A stretch of DNA of 64,000 nt from UBA4742 sp963773335. GTDB lineage: Bacteria > Actinomycetota > Acidimicrobiia > Acidimicrobiales > Acidimicrobilacustridaceae. The stretch lies in contig CAVZAT010000004.1 of assembly GCA_963773335.1 (NCBI GenBank), positions 1,054,001-1,118,000 of the forward strand, written 5' to 3'. The position numbers and the translations under genes were made by a program. Shown piece by piece: positions 1 through 8,551 of the stretch (positions are counted from its first letter, which is position 1; every line of letters starts with the position of its first letter). The notes beneath the pieces are model-generated. The model was not told where the DNA came from. It made no database searches and worked only from the letters and a program-made list of their open reading frames with translations.

Positions 1-700
1 CATGGGACCGGCCTACAGCGCGGCCATCGTGTCGGTGTGCGACGACGGCGGGCTCTACGCGGTGGCCAACATCCGCGGCGGCGCCGAGGAGGGCGAGGCC
101 TGGCACCGGGCCGGCATGCGCGAGCACAAGCAACGCAGCTTCGACGACTTCATCGCCGCCGCCGACTGGCTGGTGGAGACCGGTCGCACGTCGCGGGGCC
201 GACTGGCCATCCGGGGCGGCAGCAACGGTGGCCTGCTCATGGGGGCGGTCATCACCCAACGTCCCGACCTGTGCCGGGCGGCCCAGATCGCGGTGCCCCT
301 GCTCGACATGGTGCGCTACCACCGCTTCCTCATCGCCGAGCTGTGGATCCCCGAGTACGGCAACCCCGAGGTGGCCCAGGAGTTCGCCTGGCTCTACGCC
401 TACTCCCCCTACCACCACGTGCGCGGACGGCACCTGCTACCCGGCGGTGCTGCTGACCACGGCCGCCGACGACTCCCGGGTCGACCCGATGCACGCTCGC
501 AAGATGGCGGCCCGGCTCCAGGCGGCCACGCCGTGCGGGGACACGCCATCCCGTCCTGCTGCGCCAGGAGTCGAGCGCCGGCCACGGCCAGGGCAAGCCC
601 GTGACCCGCCAGGCCGACGAGCTGGCCGACGTGCTCGTCCTTCCTGTGGTGGCAGCTGGACGGACAGCCACCGGAGCCACCAGAGCCACCGTCTGGCTAG
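1..700 (+). CDS. Prolyl oligopeptidase family serine peptidase, 3' part, frameshifted
   Basis: C-terminal alpha/beta-hydrolase domain of an S9 prolyl oligopeptidase; the 5' end lies outside the window. The nucleophile motif GGSNGG is at about 214-231, preceded by the family signature ANIRGGAEEG. After YHHVR (about 430) the reading moves to another frame, giving DGTCYPAVLLTTAADDSRVD with the catalytic Asp. After about 540 it moves again to HPVLLRQESSAGHGQGK with the catalytic His. A last shift near 635 gives FLWWQLDG and a stop at 698-700. All three shifts need one surplus base, so a complete catalytic triad is recoverable. These enzymes cleave short proline-containing peptides. Family is secure; substrate is unknown. 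Confidence 0.85.
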
Positions 701-711
701 GGTGGGCGGCC

Positions 712-1063
712 ATGCCGCAGCCAGCCCTCCAAGGACCTGGTCGTCGTCGACAACCCCCACCCGGGGCGCGACTACCAGGTCGAGTTCGCCTCGCCCGAGC
801 TCACGTGCATCTGCCCGATGACGGGCCAGCCCGACTTCGCCACCGTCACCATCACCTTCGTCCCCGACCTGCACCTGGTGGAGCTCAAGTCGCTCAAGCT
901 CTACCTGTGGACCTTCCGGGACGTCGGGGTGTTCCACGAGGACATCACCAACCGCATCCTCGACGACCTGGTGGCGGCCATCGCCCCGAGGCGCATGACC
1001 GTGCACACCCGCTGGAACGTGCGGGGCGGCATCACCGCCCAGGTCAGCGCCAGCCATCCCTGA
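712..1063 (+). CDS. queF: NADPH-dependent 7-cyano-7-deazaguanine reductase (QueF), one frameshift
   Basis: Reduces preQ0 to preQ1 in queuosine biosynthesis (cytosolic, unimodular QueF of about 117 residues). Visible motifs are CICPMTGQPD with the thioimide-forming Cys and the catalytic Asp, the QueF signature VELKSLKLYLW, and the C-terminal NVRGGI. The motif-bearing frame has no ATG before codon 818. If one surplus C in the CCC run at about 726 is ignored, the protein reads MPQPASKDLVVVDNPHPG from ATG 712, giving the expected length. No other queuosine gene is nearby. Its 3' end faces the convergent SGNH gene across 33 bp. Confidence 0.88.
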
Positions 1064-1096
1064 TCGGGTCCAGGTCGGTGTCGGACACGTCGCGCC

Positions 1097-2230
1097 TCAG
1101 ATGGCGCCGGGCACATGGAGCGGCACCACCGTCCGCTCCTTGATGTCGGTGGGTGGGATGTCGTTGGGCCCGGGCTGGGACTTCGAGGCGGACAAGTTGA
1201 CGTACTCGCCCAGGTCGCGCAACACGATCCACGACAGCCAGGTGCCGCCGATGTCGCTCATGTGGATGTTGTCCTTCTGTCGCAGCCCCGACGGCTGGCC
1301 GCCCGCAGACGGCAGGTAGTGCTGGAACTGCAGGTTGGTGTCGGAGAAGTAGACCCACGTGTCCACGTAGTGCACCCAGGGCCGGGTCCGGGCTTCCATC
1401 CAGTCGATGTGGCTGATCAGGTCCATGCCGTGGGTGCCGGTGGTGGGGCCCATGGGCGGCGGACCGGTCCACATCACGATGCGGTCGTTGGTCGGACTCT
1501 TGAGCAGGTCCATGACCGCGCCCACCCGCCGGGCGTACTCGTCCTGCCAGGGTTGGCTGAAGGCAGTGAGGATGGTGCCGTCGGCCAGCTGGATGTTCTG
1601 GCCGTCGTTGGCACCGAACATGATCACGACCACGTCGGGGTCGACCCTGGGCAGCACGTCCTGGGCCAGGTGCAGCGGCCAGTTGAAGTAGGTCGGGACG
1701 CACAGACCGGTCCCCAGGTGGTAGTCGAGCGTGCTCTGGAACACGCCCGTGAGACCTGTCACCCGCAGCAGCTGTGTGCCGAAGGTCTCGGTCACCGAAT
1801 CGCCGCCCACCCACAGCTTGAGGGGGTGGGTCGGGGTGGCTGCGTGCAGGTGAGGCACGTCGGACACCGGGACGGTCGCCTTGGTGCCGCGTGCCTTGGC
1901 GGCCCGAGCGACCTGGGCGGCCTGAGCGGCGCGCTGGCGGGCCAGCACCTGTTCGGGGGTCAGGTTGGAGCTGTGGCGTCCCATGGCGTCGTCGATGGCC
2001 GTCCGAGGAGCGGTGAGGCCCAGGGCGTCGGAGACGTCGGCCACCTTGCGGGCCACGTCGGTGCGCCACGCCGGGTTGTTGCGCTTGGCCTGGCTGTTGC
2101 GCAGGGTGGCATTGGCGTTGACCAGCATGGACACCACCAACGCGCCGGCCACCACCACGACCACCAGTCCGGCTGGCAGGGTGCCGGGCCGGGAGGTGCG
2201 GGCGTGGAACAGGCTGCGCAGGAAGGACAA
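1097..2230 (-). CDS. DUF459-type SGNH hydrolase, membrane-anchored
   Basis: A 377-residue protein with one N-terminal membrane segment (about residues 20-40, LPAGLVVVVVAGALVVSMLV), so the catalytic domain is probably outside the membrane. SGNH blocks are visible: GGDSVTETFG (nucleophile Ser), FGANDGQN (Asn) and DNIHMSD (Asp/His near the C-terminus). It starts 13 bp after the MBOAT gene on the same strand. Such MBOAT plus SGNH pairs O-acetylate or otherwise acylate cell-surface polysaccharides. The pairing makes that the best guess, but the polymer is not identifiable here. Confidence 0.8.
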   Translation of the reverse strand: MSFLRSLFHARTSRPGTLPAGLVVVVVAGALVVSMLVNANATLRNSQAKRNNPAWRTDVARKVADVSDALGLTAPRTAIDDAMGRHSSNLTPEQVLARQRAAQAAQVARAAKARGTKATVPVSDVPHLHAATPTHPLKLWVGGDSVTETFGTQLLRVTGLTGVFQSTLDYHLGTGLCVPTYFNWPLHLAQDVLPRVDPDVVVIMFGANDGQNIQLADGTILTAFSQPWQDEYARRVGAVMDLLKSPTNDRIVMWTGPPPMGPTTGTHGMDLISHIDWMEARTRPWVHYVDTWVYFSDTNLQFQHYLPSAGGQPSGLRQKDNIHMSDIGGTWLSWIVLRDLGEYVNLSASKSQPGPNDIPPTDIKERTVVPLHVPGAI

Positions 2231-2243
2231 GGGGACCTCGGGG

Positions 2244-3683
2244 CTAGAACTGGTAGTAGATGAACGGGGCGATGCCGGCCGGACCGAGCGCGTCGACCAG
2301 CACCAGCCCCACCCCCAGGGCGGCCAGCTGGAACGCCGGGGCCAGGTGCCCGAACGCCTCGGTCACCCGCTCGGGAACGCGGGGCGGCACGAACTGGGAG
2401 GCCAGCATGGCCACGATGGTGAACATGAGCAGCGGCGTGACCAGACTCGACGACCCGCCGCCGTGGAACAAGCGGCCCAGGACGGCCATGGCATCGGAGA
2501 AGTTCGGGGCCCGGAAGAACACCCACGCCAGGCACACCACTTGGAAGGTCACCAACCATTGCAACGCGTGCACCAGCCAGGTGGGTAGGCCCATCGGCTC
2601 CGGGCGGCGGGCCCATCGCGGCTTGATGACGCGCTCGGCCACCAGGGCGATGCCCTGGATGAAGCCCCAGATGACGAAGGTCCAGTTGGCGCCGTGCCAC
2701 AGGCCGCCGATGACCATGGTCAACATGAGGTTGCGGTACACGAAGCCGTCGCTGCCGCGGTTGCCGCCCAGCGGGATGTAGAGGTAGTCGCGCAACCACC
2801 GCGACAGCGTCATGTGCCATCGTCGCCAGAAGTCCTGGAAGGACAGGGACCGGTAGGGGGCATCGAAGTTCTGCGGGAACCGGATGCCCAGGAGCAGGGC
2901 GATGCCGATGGCGATGTCGGTGTAGCCGGAGAAGTCCGCGTAGATCTGGATGGCGTAGGCCCAGATCCCCCACAGCACCGCCCAGCGGCTGTGCTGGGCC
3001 GGCAGGTTGAACACCGGGTCGGCCACGGTGGCCATGTAGCTGGAGATGACCACCTTCTTGAAGAGCCCACGGAAGATGAGCATGAAGGCTTCCGAGGACC
3101 GGACGTAACGGGGGTCGGGCTGGGAGTCGATCTGGGGGATGAACTCGCTGGCCCGCACGATGGGCCCGGCCACCAGATGGGCGAAGAAGGTCAGGTAGAC
3201 GGCGAAGTCGAGCAGCGGTACCGGTCGGGTCCACACACCCCGGCCGATGTCGATGACGTAGCTGATGGCCTGGAAGGTGAAGAAGGAGATGCCGATGGGC
3301 AACACGATCGACAGGGTCGGATCACCCACGTGGAAGCCGAGAGCGTGGAGCCGCCCGGCCACGCTGTCCACGAAGAAGCCGGCGTACTTGAACCACCCGA
3401 GCACCCCCAGGTCGATCACCACCGCCGAAGCCACCAGTGTCCGGCTCCTGGCCGTCTTGGTGGCATCGGGACCCAGGGCGGTGTGCACAGCACGACCGAA
3501 GGCCCAGTTGACCACCACCGTCCCCAGCAGCAACGGCACCAGGCGCCAATCCCAGTAGCCGTAGAAGTAGATGCTGGAGGCCAGGATGAACAGCCGCCAG
3601 GCCACCGGATGGGGGCGCAAGAGCCAACTGCCCGAGAAGACGATCAGGAAGAAGATCGCGAAGTCGATGGTGGGGAACAGCAT
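2244..3683 (-). CDS. MBOAT family O-acyltransferase (AlgI/DltB-like)
   Basis: A 479-residue polytopic membrane protein with about ten hydrophobic helices. It has the MBOAT core: FFTFQAISYVIDIGRG, the family block FQDFWRRWHMTLSRWLRDYLY, and the catalytic His in GGLWHGANWTFVIWG. Members transfer acyl groups across the membrane to exported polymers (alginate AlgI, teichoic acid DltB). The start is supported by a GGAGGG element about 10 nt upstream of the ATG. The next gene downstream is the SGNH protein, probably its periplasmic-side partner. The polymer is unknown. Confidence 0.88.
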   Translation of the reverse strand: MLFPTIDFAIFFLIVFSGSWLLRPHPVAWRLFILASSIYFYGYWDWRLVPLLLGTVVVNWAFGRAVHTALGPDATKTARSRTLVASAVVIDLGVLGWFKYAGFFVDSVAGRLHALGFHVGDPTLSIVLPIGISFFTFQAISYVIDIGRGVWTRPVPLLDFAVYLTFFAHLVAGPIVRASEFIPQIDSQPDPRYVRSSEAFMLIFRGLFKKVVISSYMATVADPVFNLPAQHSRWAVLWGIWAYAIQIYADFSGYTDIAIGIALLLGIRFPQNFDAPYRSLSFQDFWRRWHMTLSRWLRDYLYIPLGGNRGSDGFVYRNLMLTMVIGGLWHGANWTFVIWGFIQGIALVAERVIKPRWARRPEPMGLPTWLVHALQWLVTFQVVCLAWVFFRAPNFSDAMAVLGRLFHGGGSSSLVTPLLMFTIVAMLASQFVPPRVPERVTEAFGHLAPAFQLAALGVGLVLVDALGPAGIAPFIYYQF

Positions 3684-3839
3684 CGGCGAGCGGCCCTCCA
3701 GCCCCCTGCCAGGAGCCCCTCGGGTCCCGGCGTCGGCGCACGGTACCTGATCACATGCAGACGGGTCCCGCCCGAACGATGACGAACCGGTTGCGATTCA
3801 CCCTGACCATGGGTGCTCGACGCGGGCCCGCCCCGGACC

Positions 3840-5582
3840 TCAGCGAGGATCCGATCCCAACCCGGCCAGCGGTCCCACCCGCAGGGCCGTGATCACCTCG
3901 TCGGCGCGCTCGCGTCCGCGTCGGCGGGCCGAGCGCGCCCCGTCGACGCCGGCGTCCACGGGTTCGACCACCTCGACGTAGGCCTTCAGCTTCGGTTCGG
4001 TGCCACTGGGCCTCAGGCACACGCGGGTTCCGTCCTCCAGTCCGAGGATCAGCGCGTCGGTCGGCACCTGACCCTCGTCGGGCACGGCCAGATCGCGCCA
4101 TGACCGCGCCGCCGCCCCAGCGAGGGCCTGGGGCGGGTGGCGGCGGAGCCCGGCCATGGTGTCGGCCAAGCGGGCGCCGCCGGTCACCCCGTCGACCCGC
4201 CAGGACGTGGCCCGGGTGACGTGCTCGCCGAACCGCCGGCCGAGCCCATCGAGGCGGTCCCACACGGTGGCGCCCTCGGACCGGGCGGACTCGACCAGCT
4301 GCGCGAAGCACACCGCCGCGCTGATGCCGTCCTTGTCCCGCACGCCCGGGTCGACCGAATAGCCCAGCGCCTCCTCGTAGCCGAAGACGAACCGCAGCTC
4401 GGGGTGGTCGAGACCGGGCCGCACCACCCACTTGAAGCCGGTGGCCACCTCTGCGTAGTGGACACCGGCGGCCTCCGCCTGGCGGCTCAGCAACTGCGAC
4501 GACACGTACGTCGTCACCACCAGCCGATCCGCCCCGTCGGTCATCGACAGGACGTGGTCGGCCAGCAGAGCGCCGACCTGGTCTCCGGTGAGCGCCACCC
4601 ACCCCGATCCCTCGGGGTGGGCCACCATGACGGCCAGCCGGTCGGCGTCGGGATCGTTGGCCAGCACCAGGTCGGCCGAGCCCGCCCGAGCCACCGCCGC
4701 CACCCGATCCAAGGCACCGGGCTCCTCGGGGTTGGGGAACGGCAGGGTCGGGAAGTCGGGGTCGGGTTCGAACTGGTCGGCCACCACCTCCACCCGATCG
4801 AAGCCGGCGCGAGCCAGGGCAGCCAGGGCGGTGGCGCCGCCCACGCCGTGCATCGGGGTGTACGCGATGCGCAGGGCCGAGCCCGCCCCAGTGGCTGGAC
4901 CAGGCCGGGCCGTGGCCCGCGTCACCGCCTGCACGTGGTCCAGGTAGGCCACGAGCACGTCCGGACCGAGCCACTCGATGCCAGGATCGCCCTCGGCCGC
5001 CAACTCGATGGGTCCCTCGGAGGCCACCTGATCGATGGCCGCCGCGATCTCCGTGTCGGTCGGCGGGATGATCTGGGCGCCGTCGCCCAGGTACACCTTG
5101 TACCCGTTGTCCCGACTCGGGTTGTGGCTGGCCGTGCACATCACGCCGGCGTCGGCCCGGAGGTGGCGCACGGCGAACGCCAGCGTCGGGGTCGGGCACG
5201 TCTGCGAGAACAGTCTGGGCGCCAAGCCGGCGGCGGCCAGCACCCGGGCGGTGTCGTGGGCAAAGCGGTCCGACAGGTGACGGGCGTCGTAGCCGATCAC
5301 CACCGTGCGCCGTGGGCCCAACCACCGGCCCAGCCCAGCCGCGGCCTGGCGGACCACCAGGCGGTTCATCCGGAGGGGCCCGGCCCCGAGCTCGGCGCGC
5401 AGACCGGCGGTCCCGAAGTGCAGACGTCCGGCGAACCGCTCGGTCAGCTCCGCGCTCGCGGAGTCGTCGCCGGCCTGGGCGGCGGCGAGCAGCGCGTCGA
5501 GCTCGGCCCGGGTCGTCTCGTCCGGGTCCTGATCGCGCCACGCCCGGGCGCGCCCGAGCACGACGGCCAGATCCGAGGTCAT
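3840..5582 (-). CDS. Phosphoglucomutase/phosphomannomutase family enzyme
   Basis: A 580-residue alpha-D-phosphohexomutase interconverting hexose 1- and 6-phosphates. All four signature loops are present: the phosphoserine loop TASHNPSRDNGYKVY, the Mg-binding DPDADRLAV, the sugar-binding GYEEALGYSVDP and the phosphate-binding RPSGTEPKLKAYVEV. The length fits the long PgmB/ManB-like actinobacterial type. It sits 156 bp upstream of the acyltransferase pair and could supply sugar phosphate for the acylated polysaccharide or for the alpha-glucan genes further on; this link is inference. Glucose versus mannose preference cannot be read from the sequence. Confidence 0.9.
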   Translation of the reverse strand: MTSDLAVVLGRARAWRDQDPDETTRAELDALLAAAQAGDDSASAELTERFAGRLHFGTAGLRAELGAGPLRMNRLVVRQAAAGLGRWLGPRRTVVIGYDARHLSDRFAHDTARVLAAAGLAPRLFSQTCPTPTLAFAVRHLRADAGVMCTASHNPSRDNGYKVYLGDGAQIIPPTDTEIAAAIDQVASEGPIELAAEGDPGIEWLGPDVLVAYLDHVQAVTRATARPGPATGAGSALRIAYTPMHGVGGATALAALARAGFDRVEVVADQFEPDPDFPTLPFPNPEEPGALDRVAAVARAGSADLVLANDPDADRLAVMVAHPEGSGWVALTGDQVGALLADHVLSMTDGADRLVVTTYVSSQLLSRQAEAAGVHYAEVATGFKWVVRPGLDHPELRFVFGYEEALGYSVDPGVRDKDGISAAVCFAQLVESARSEGATVWDRLDGLGRRFGEHVTRATSWRVDGVTGGARLADTMAGLRRHPPQALAGAAARSWRDLAVPDEGQVPTDALILGLEDGTRVCLRPSGTEPKLKAYVEVVEPVDAGVDGARSARRRGRERADEVITALRVGPLAGLGSDPR

Positions 5583-5634
5583 GGCGCGCCAGTCTGCCCC
5601 AGGCCGGCGCCGGGCCCGGGCCGAGGCGGACCGG

Positions 5635-6201
5635 TCAGTTGGACTTGTGCAGGTGATATGCCGCCGATTGGCGGGCGACCGACGAGATCGCCGAGCTGAC
5701 CAGATCGGTCACCACCGACATGGCCACCAGGTCCAACACGAAGTCGGTCGAGCCGCCGCCACCGCACAGCACGTTGATGGAGCCGTCCGTGGCGAACCCG
5801 GTGAACACGTTGTTGGCCAGCAGCTGGCCGGTGCCGAACCAGTTGATGCTGGAGTTGCCAGGCCAACCGACATCGGAGCTGAACACGGCGAGATAACCGG
5901 TGGACACCGTGCCCGTGACGGTGAGGTTGTAGAGATAGGCCAACTCGGTGGCGGGTGGGGGCGAGTTCGGGGTCAGCGTCGTGTAGAAGCCGCTGGTCAG
6001 TGGGCCATCGCCGTCTCGTGTGTCGTAGACCCGGATTGGGGTGATCGGGGTGTAGACCGGCACCGGCGTCGTGGTGGCCGAGGCCGGTTGGGCCAGCCCC
6101 ACCGCGGCCGCGCCGGCGGCCGCGGTCATGACGCCACCACCCACCAGCAGGTCGCGCCGGCGAGGTCGCGAGGGGGACGAGTTGACAGCATGACCTTCCA
6201 C
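5635..6201 (-). CDS. Tat-exported protein of unknown function
   Basis: I do not recognise the family. About 188 residues from a GTG start at 6201, which has an AGAGAGG-like ribosome-binding site 8-10 nt upstream. The N-terminus is a twin-arginine signal: RPRRRDLLVGGG, a hydrophobic Ala-rich helix, then a likely cleavage after AQPASA. The mature part has the pattern TPITPIRVYDTRDGDGPLTSG. That VYDTR...GPL pattern recurs in secreted actinobacterial proteins as a repeat of cell-surface beta domains. Several Gly/Ser-rich stretches and one Cys (CGGGGS) follow. A later ATG would remove the Tat motif and is rejected. Confidence 0.7.
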   Translation of the reverse strand: MEGHAVNSSPSRPRRRDLLVGGGVMTAAAGAAAVGLAQPASATTTPVPVYTPITPIRVYDTRDGDGPLTSGFYTTLTPNSPPPATELAYLYNLTVTGTVSTGYLAVFSSDVGWPGNSSINWFGTGQLLANNVFTGFATDGSINVLCGGGGSTDFVLDLVAMSVVTDLVSSAISSVARQSAAYHLHKSN

Positions 6202-6309
6202 GGTGGTGTGCCTCTCTGTCTGCGCCCCAGCGCGCGAAGACGACGACGGATGGTAGGGGGCGTCGAACCATAGCCCTCCGGGTCGGGGCGCACGTGGAAG
6301 GATCGGGGC

Positions 6310-6966
6310 GTGGACGACCCCACCCCCACACCGACGATCGACGAGATCTTCATCGGCGACGAACCGGAGGCCTGGGCCGCCGCCGGCTTCACCGTGGATC
6401 CCGACGGGGTGAGCCGGCTGGGACGAACCCGCCTGCGCCTGGTCGGGCGTGCCCAGGGCAGGCGCATCCTGAGCTGGTCGCTCCGGGATGCCGATGCGGC
6501 CGGCATCGAGGCGGGCGACCTGGACGGGCTGCCCACCCAGGTGAGCCGGGCGGAGCCGCCCGAGCCCGCCACCCATCCCCTCGGAGCCCGGTTGATCGAC
6601 CACGTGGTGGTGGCCTCGCCCGACCGGGTCCGGTCCACCCGGGCCTTCGAGGAGGCGGGCTTCGTGGCCCGACGGGTGCGCCAGACCGACTCGTACGGGG
6701 CGCCCATGAGCCAGACGTTCTTCCGGGCCGGCGAGGTCATCATCGAGCTGGTCAGCCTCGAGGGAGGCGAGCCATCGGACCAGCCCTCCGGCTTCTTCGG
6801 CCTGGCCGTGACGGTCGAGGATCTCGACGCGGCCGCCGCTCGACTCGGCCCGGGGCTGGGCCAGATCAAGGCAGCGGTACAACCGGGCCGACGCATCGCC
6901 ACGATGCGTCACCGGGACCTGGGGCTGAGCGTGGCCCTCGCGCTCATGAGCCCCGAACCGACCTGA
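6310..6966 (+). CDS. VOC (glyoxalase/dioxygenase) superfamily protein
   Basis: A 218-residue cytosolic protein from a GTG start. The second half is a vicinal-oxygen-chelate module: LIDHVVVASPDRVRSTRAFEE opens the first strand-helix (the His is the usual first metal ligand), RAGEVIIELVS supplies the Glu strand, and FFGLAVTVEDLDAAAARL is the paired module. The N-terminal 80 residues look like a degenerate first VOC half. Substrate unknown; the family covers glyoxalases, ring-cleavage dioxygenases and antibiotic-binding proteins. It stands alone between a divergent Tat-protein gene and a hypothetical gene. Confidence 0.75.
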   Translation: MDDPTPTPTIDEIFIGDEPEAWAAAGFTVDPDGVSRLGRTRLRLVGRAQGRRILSWSLRDADAAGIEAGDLDGLPTQVSRAEPPEPATHPLGARLIDHVVVASPDRVRSTRAFEEAGFVARRVRQTDSYGAPMSQTFFRAGEVIIELVSLEGGEPSDQPSGFFGLAVTVEDLDAAAARLGPGLGQIKAAVQPGRRIATMRHRDLGLSVALALMSPEPT

Positions 6967-7013
6967 GCCGCTCACCGCCCGGGCGGGCTGACCGACCCTG
7001 GCCACCCAGCCGG

Positions 7014-7028
7014 TAGCCTCAGCTCAGC
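7014..7028 (+). promoter_or_regulatory. Putative -10 element of a short-leader or leaderless mRNA
   Basis: TAGCCT at 7014-7019 is followed after 9 nt by the ATG of the next gene, the same geometry seen before several other genes in this window. Confidence 0.4.
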
Positions 7029-7634
7029 ATGCTCGATCACGTCTTCACCGATGCCATCGGCGCCCTGCGCGACGCCTTCGAGAGCGCCCTGCTCGAACGT
7101 CAGGCCTTCGAAGAGCGCTTCCAGGTGGACGTGATGCTCGGCGACACCACCTGGGAGACGAGCTACAGCCTCCCGGGTGAGGGCATGCCGCCCCGGGTCC
7201 AGGCCGACATCACCTTGAGCTGGCCCACCTGGGCACAGAGCTCCTATCGGTCCTGGTACATCGGCGAGCCGATCGACGAGCCTCCGCGCATCGAGATCGA
7301 GATCGTGCTTCGCGTCCAGCGGCTCAAGTCCAGCCCTGATCCGGCCCGGCTGGTCGAGGCCCTGCCCGAGCAGAGCCCGCTCATCGGCGCCCATCGCCTG
7401 GACCGGTCCGGCCCGACCATCGAGACGTTGTTCCTCGAGAGCCTCGACGACGCCGAATATGCCATCGAGGTGTCCTACGAGGGGTCCTACGACTTCGCTG
7501 AGGACACCCTCAAGGACGGGTCGATCCTCGACGATCACTTCTCGGCCATGGGGGGTTGGATCTCGTCGGTGCTGGTGAAGGTGGGCGACCTGACCTATGA
7601 CTTCCTGCCGCCACTCGACCTGGACCAGAACTGA
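7029..7634 (+). CDS. Hypothetical acidic protein, 201 aa
   Basis: I do not recognise this family. No signal peptide or membrane segment is visible. The protein is acidic and rich in alternating beta-strand patterns (RIEIEIVLRVQRL, YAIEVSYEGSYDF, ISSVLVKVGDLTYDF), with a helical N-terminus (FTDAIGALRDAFESALLERQ). Codon use matches its neighbours and the frame is intact, so it is probably a real gene. A putative -10 box lies 9 nt before the ATG. The nearest neighbours, a VOC protein and a convergent tetR, give no functional clue. Confidence 0.65.
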   Translation: MLDHVFTDAIGALRDAFESALLERQAFEERFQVDVMLGDTTWETSYSLPGEGMPPRVQADITLSWPTWAQSSYRSWYIGEPIDEPPRIEIEIVLRVQRLKSSPDPARLVEALPEQSPLIGAHRLDRSGPTIETLFLESLDDAEYAIEVSYEGSYDFAEDTLKDGSILDDHFSAMGGWISSVLVKVGDLTYDFLPPLDLDQN

Positions 7635-7657
7635 CCGACCCCTCCCAGCACGTCTGC

Positions 7658-7672
7658 CCACCGAAACGGTGG
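7658..7672. terminator. Hairpin between convergent genes
   Basis: CCACCG-AAA-CGGTGG, a perfect 6-bp stem, lies midway between the convergent stops at 7634 and 7693. It could terminate transcription in both directions. No long T-run follows. Confidence 0.45.
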
Positions 7673-7692
7673 TTCGATGTGCCCGGAACGGG

Positions 7693-8430
7693 TCAGGCAC
7701 CGATGAGGTGCTGGCCGGCCCGACGCATCTCGTGGTCGAAGAAGGCGTCGTAGTCGTGGATCACGTTGTGGAGGTGGCCGAACAGCTCGAAGCTGATGGT
7801 CCCGAACAGCTGGGTCCAGGCGGCCAGCCCGCGGGCCAGCACCTCGTCCGACACGCCGGGTGCCGCCTCGCGGCGCAGAGCGGCCAGGTCTGAGCGAACG
7901 GATCGGGCCATGGCCGGGCCGCGCCGGGTCGGGTCGATCTGCCCGTCGGCCACACCGTCGATCACGATCTTGAGCAGCGCCAGAGCCGGTCGAGCGGCCG
8001 GACCGATGGTGTCGGGCGGCGCCGCGTAGCCCGGGACCGGGCTGCCGTAGATCAGGGCGTATTCGTTGGGATGGTCCAGCGCCCAGCTCCGCACAGCACC
8101 GGCAATGGCCAGCCAACGTTCGGTGACGGTGGGGCGCGATGCCTCCACCGCCTCCTCGGCCACCTGGCCCACGGCGTCGTACGCGTCGACGATCAGGGCG
8201 GTGAGCAGGTCGTCACGGCTGGGGAAGTAGCGGTACACCGCGGAGGAGACCATGCCCACCTCTCGAGCCACCGCCCGCAACGAAAGCGTCGCCGCCCCAT
8301 CGGCGGCCAGCTGACGTCGAGCGGCGTCCTTGATCTCGGCCGTGAGCTCGGCCCGGACCCGGGCGCGGGCCCCCGCAGCAGTCGGGCGGGCCACGGTAGA
8401 GAAGGATGAGGAGGACATGCCTGTCATCAT
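7693..8430 (-). CDS. TetR family transcriptional regulator
   Basis: About 245 residues from ATG 8430 (alternatives at 8427 and 8418). The N-terminal helix-turn-helix is typical: LSLRAVAREVGMVSSAVYRYFPSRDDLLTAL. The C-terminal ligand domain carries the WALDHPNEYALIYGSPVPGYAAP block seen in the WHG-type TetR subgroup. It is divergent from a deazaflavin-type nitroreductase gene, and the shared intergenic region holds two near-identical palindromes. It therefore very probably represses the neighbour and perhaps itself. Ligand unknown. Confidence 0.9.
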   Translation of the reverse strand: MMTGMSSSSFSTVARPTAAGARARVRAELTAEIKDAARRQLAADGAATLSLRAVAREVGMVSSAVYRYFPSRDDLLTALIVDAYDAVGQVAEEAVEASRPTVTERWLAIAGAVRSWALDHPNEYALIYGSPVPGYAAPPDTIGPAARPALALLKIVIDGVADGQIDPTRRGPAMARSVRSDLAALRREAAPGVSDEVLARGLAAWTQLFGTISFELFGHLHNVIHDYDAFFDHEMRRAGQHLIGA

Positions 8431-8459
8431 GCTCTCTACCCAGAGCAATGGCAAGAATC

Positions 8460-8474
8460 GAGAGCAGTGCTCTT
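8460..8474. promoter_or_regulatory. TetR-type operator, copy 1
   Basis: GAGAGCAGTGCTCTT is a 7-1-7 inverted repeat with one end mismatch. It touches the -35 hexamer TTGACA (8473-8478) of the rightward promoter, so a bound repressor would block polymerase. Confidence 0.7.
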
Positions 8475-8501
8475 GACAAGTAGGCAAAGCGGGCGCATGC
8501 T
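8473..8501 (+). promoter_or_regulatory. Sigma-70-like promoter for the nitroreductase gene
   Basis: TTGACA (8473-8478), a 17-nt spacer, then CATGCT (8496-8501). It lies between the two operator copies. Confidence 0.6.
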
Positions 8502-8517
8502 GCGATCAGTCAAGAGC

Positions 8518-8532
8518 GAGAGCAGTGCTCTC
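8518..8532. promoter_or_regulatory. TetR-type operator, copy 2
   Basis: GAGAGCAGTGCTCTC is a perfect 7-1-7 palindrome, 58 bp from copy 1 and 20 bp before the nitroreductase start. A weaker GCTCT-N6-AGAGC sits at 8431-8446 beside the tetR start. Confidence 0.7.
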
Positions 8533-8551
8533 ATAACTGGGAGATCCGATC

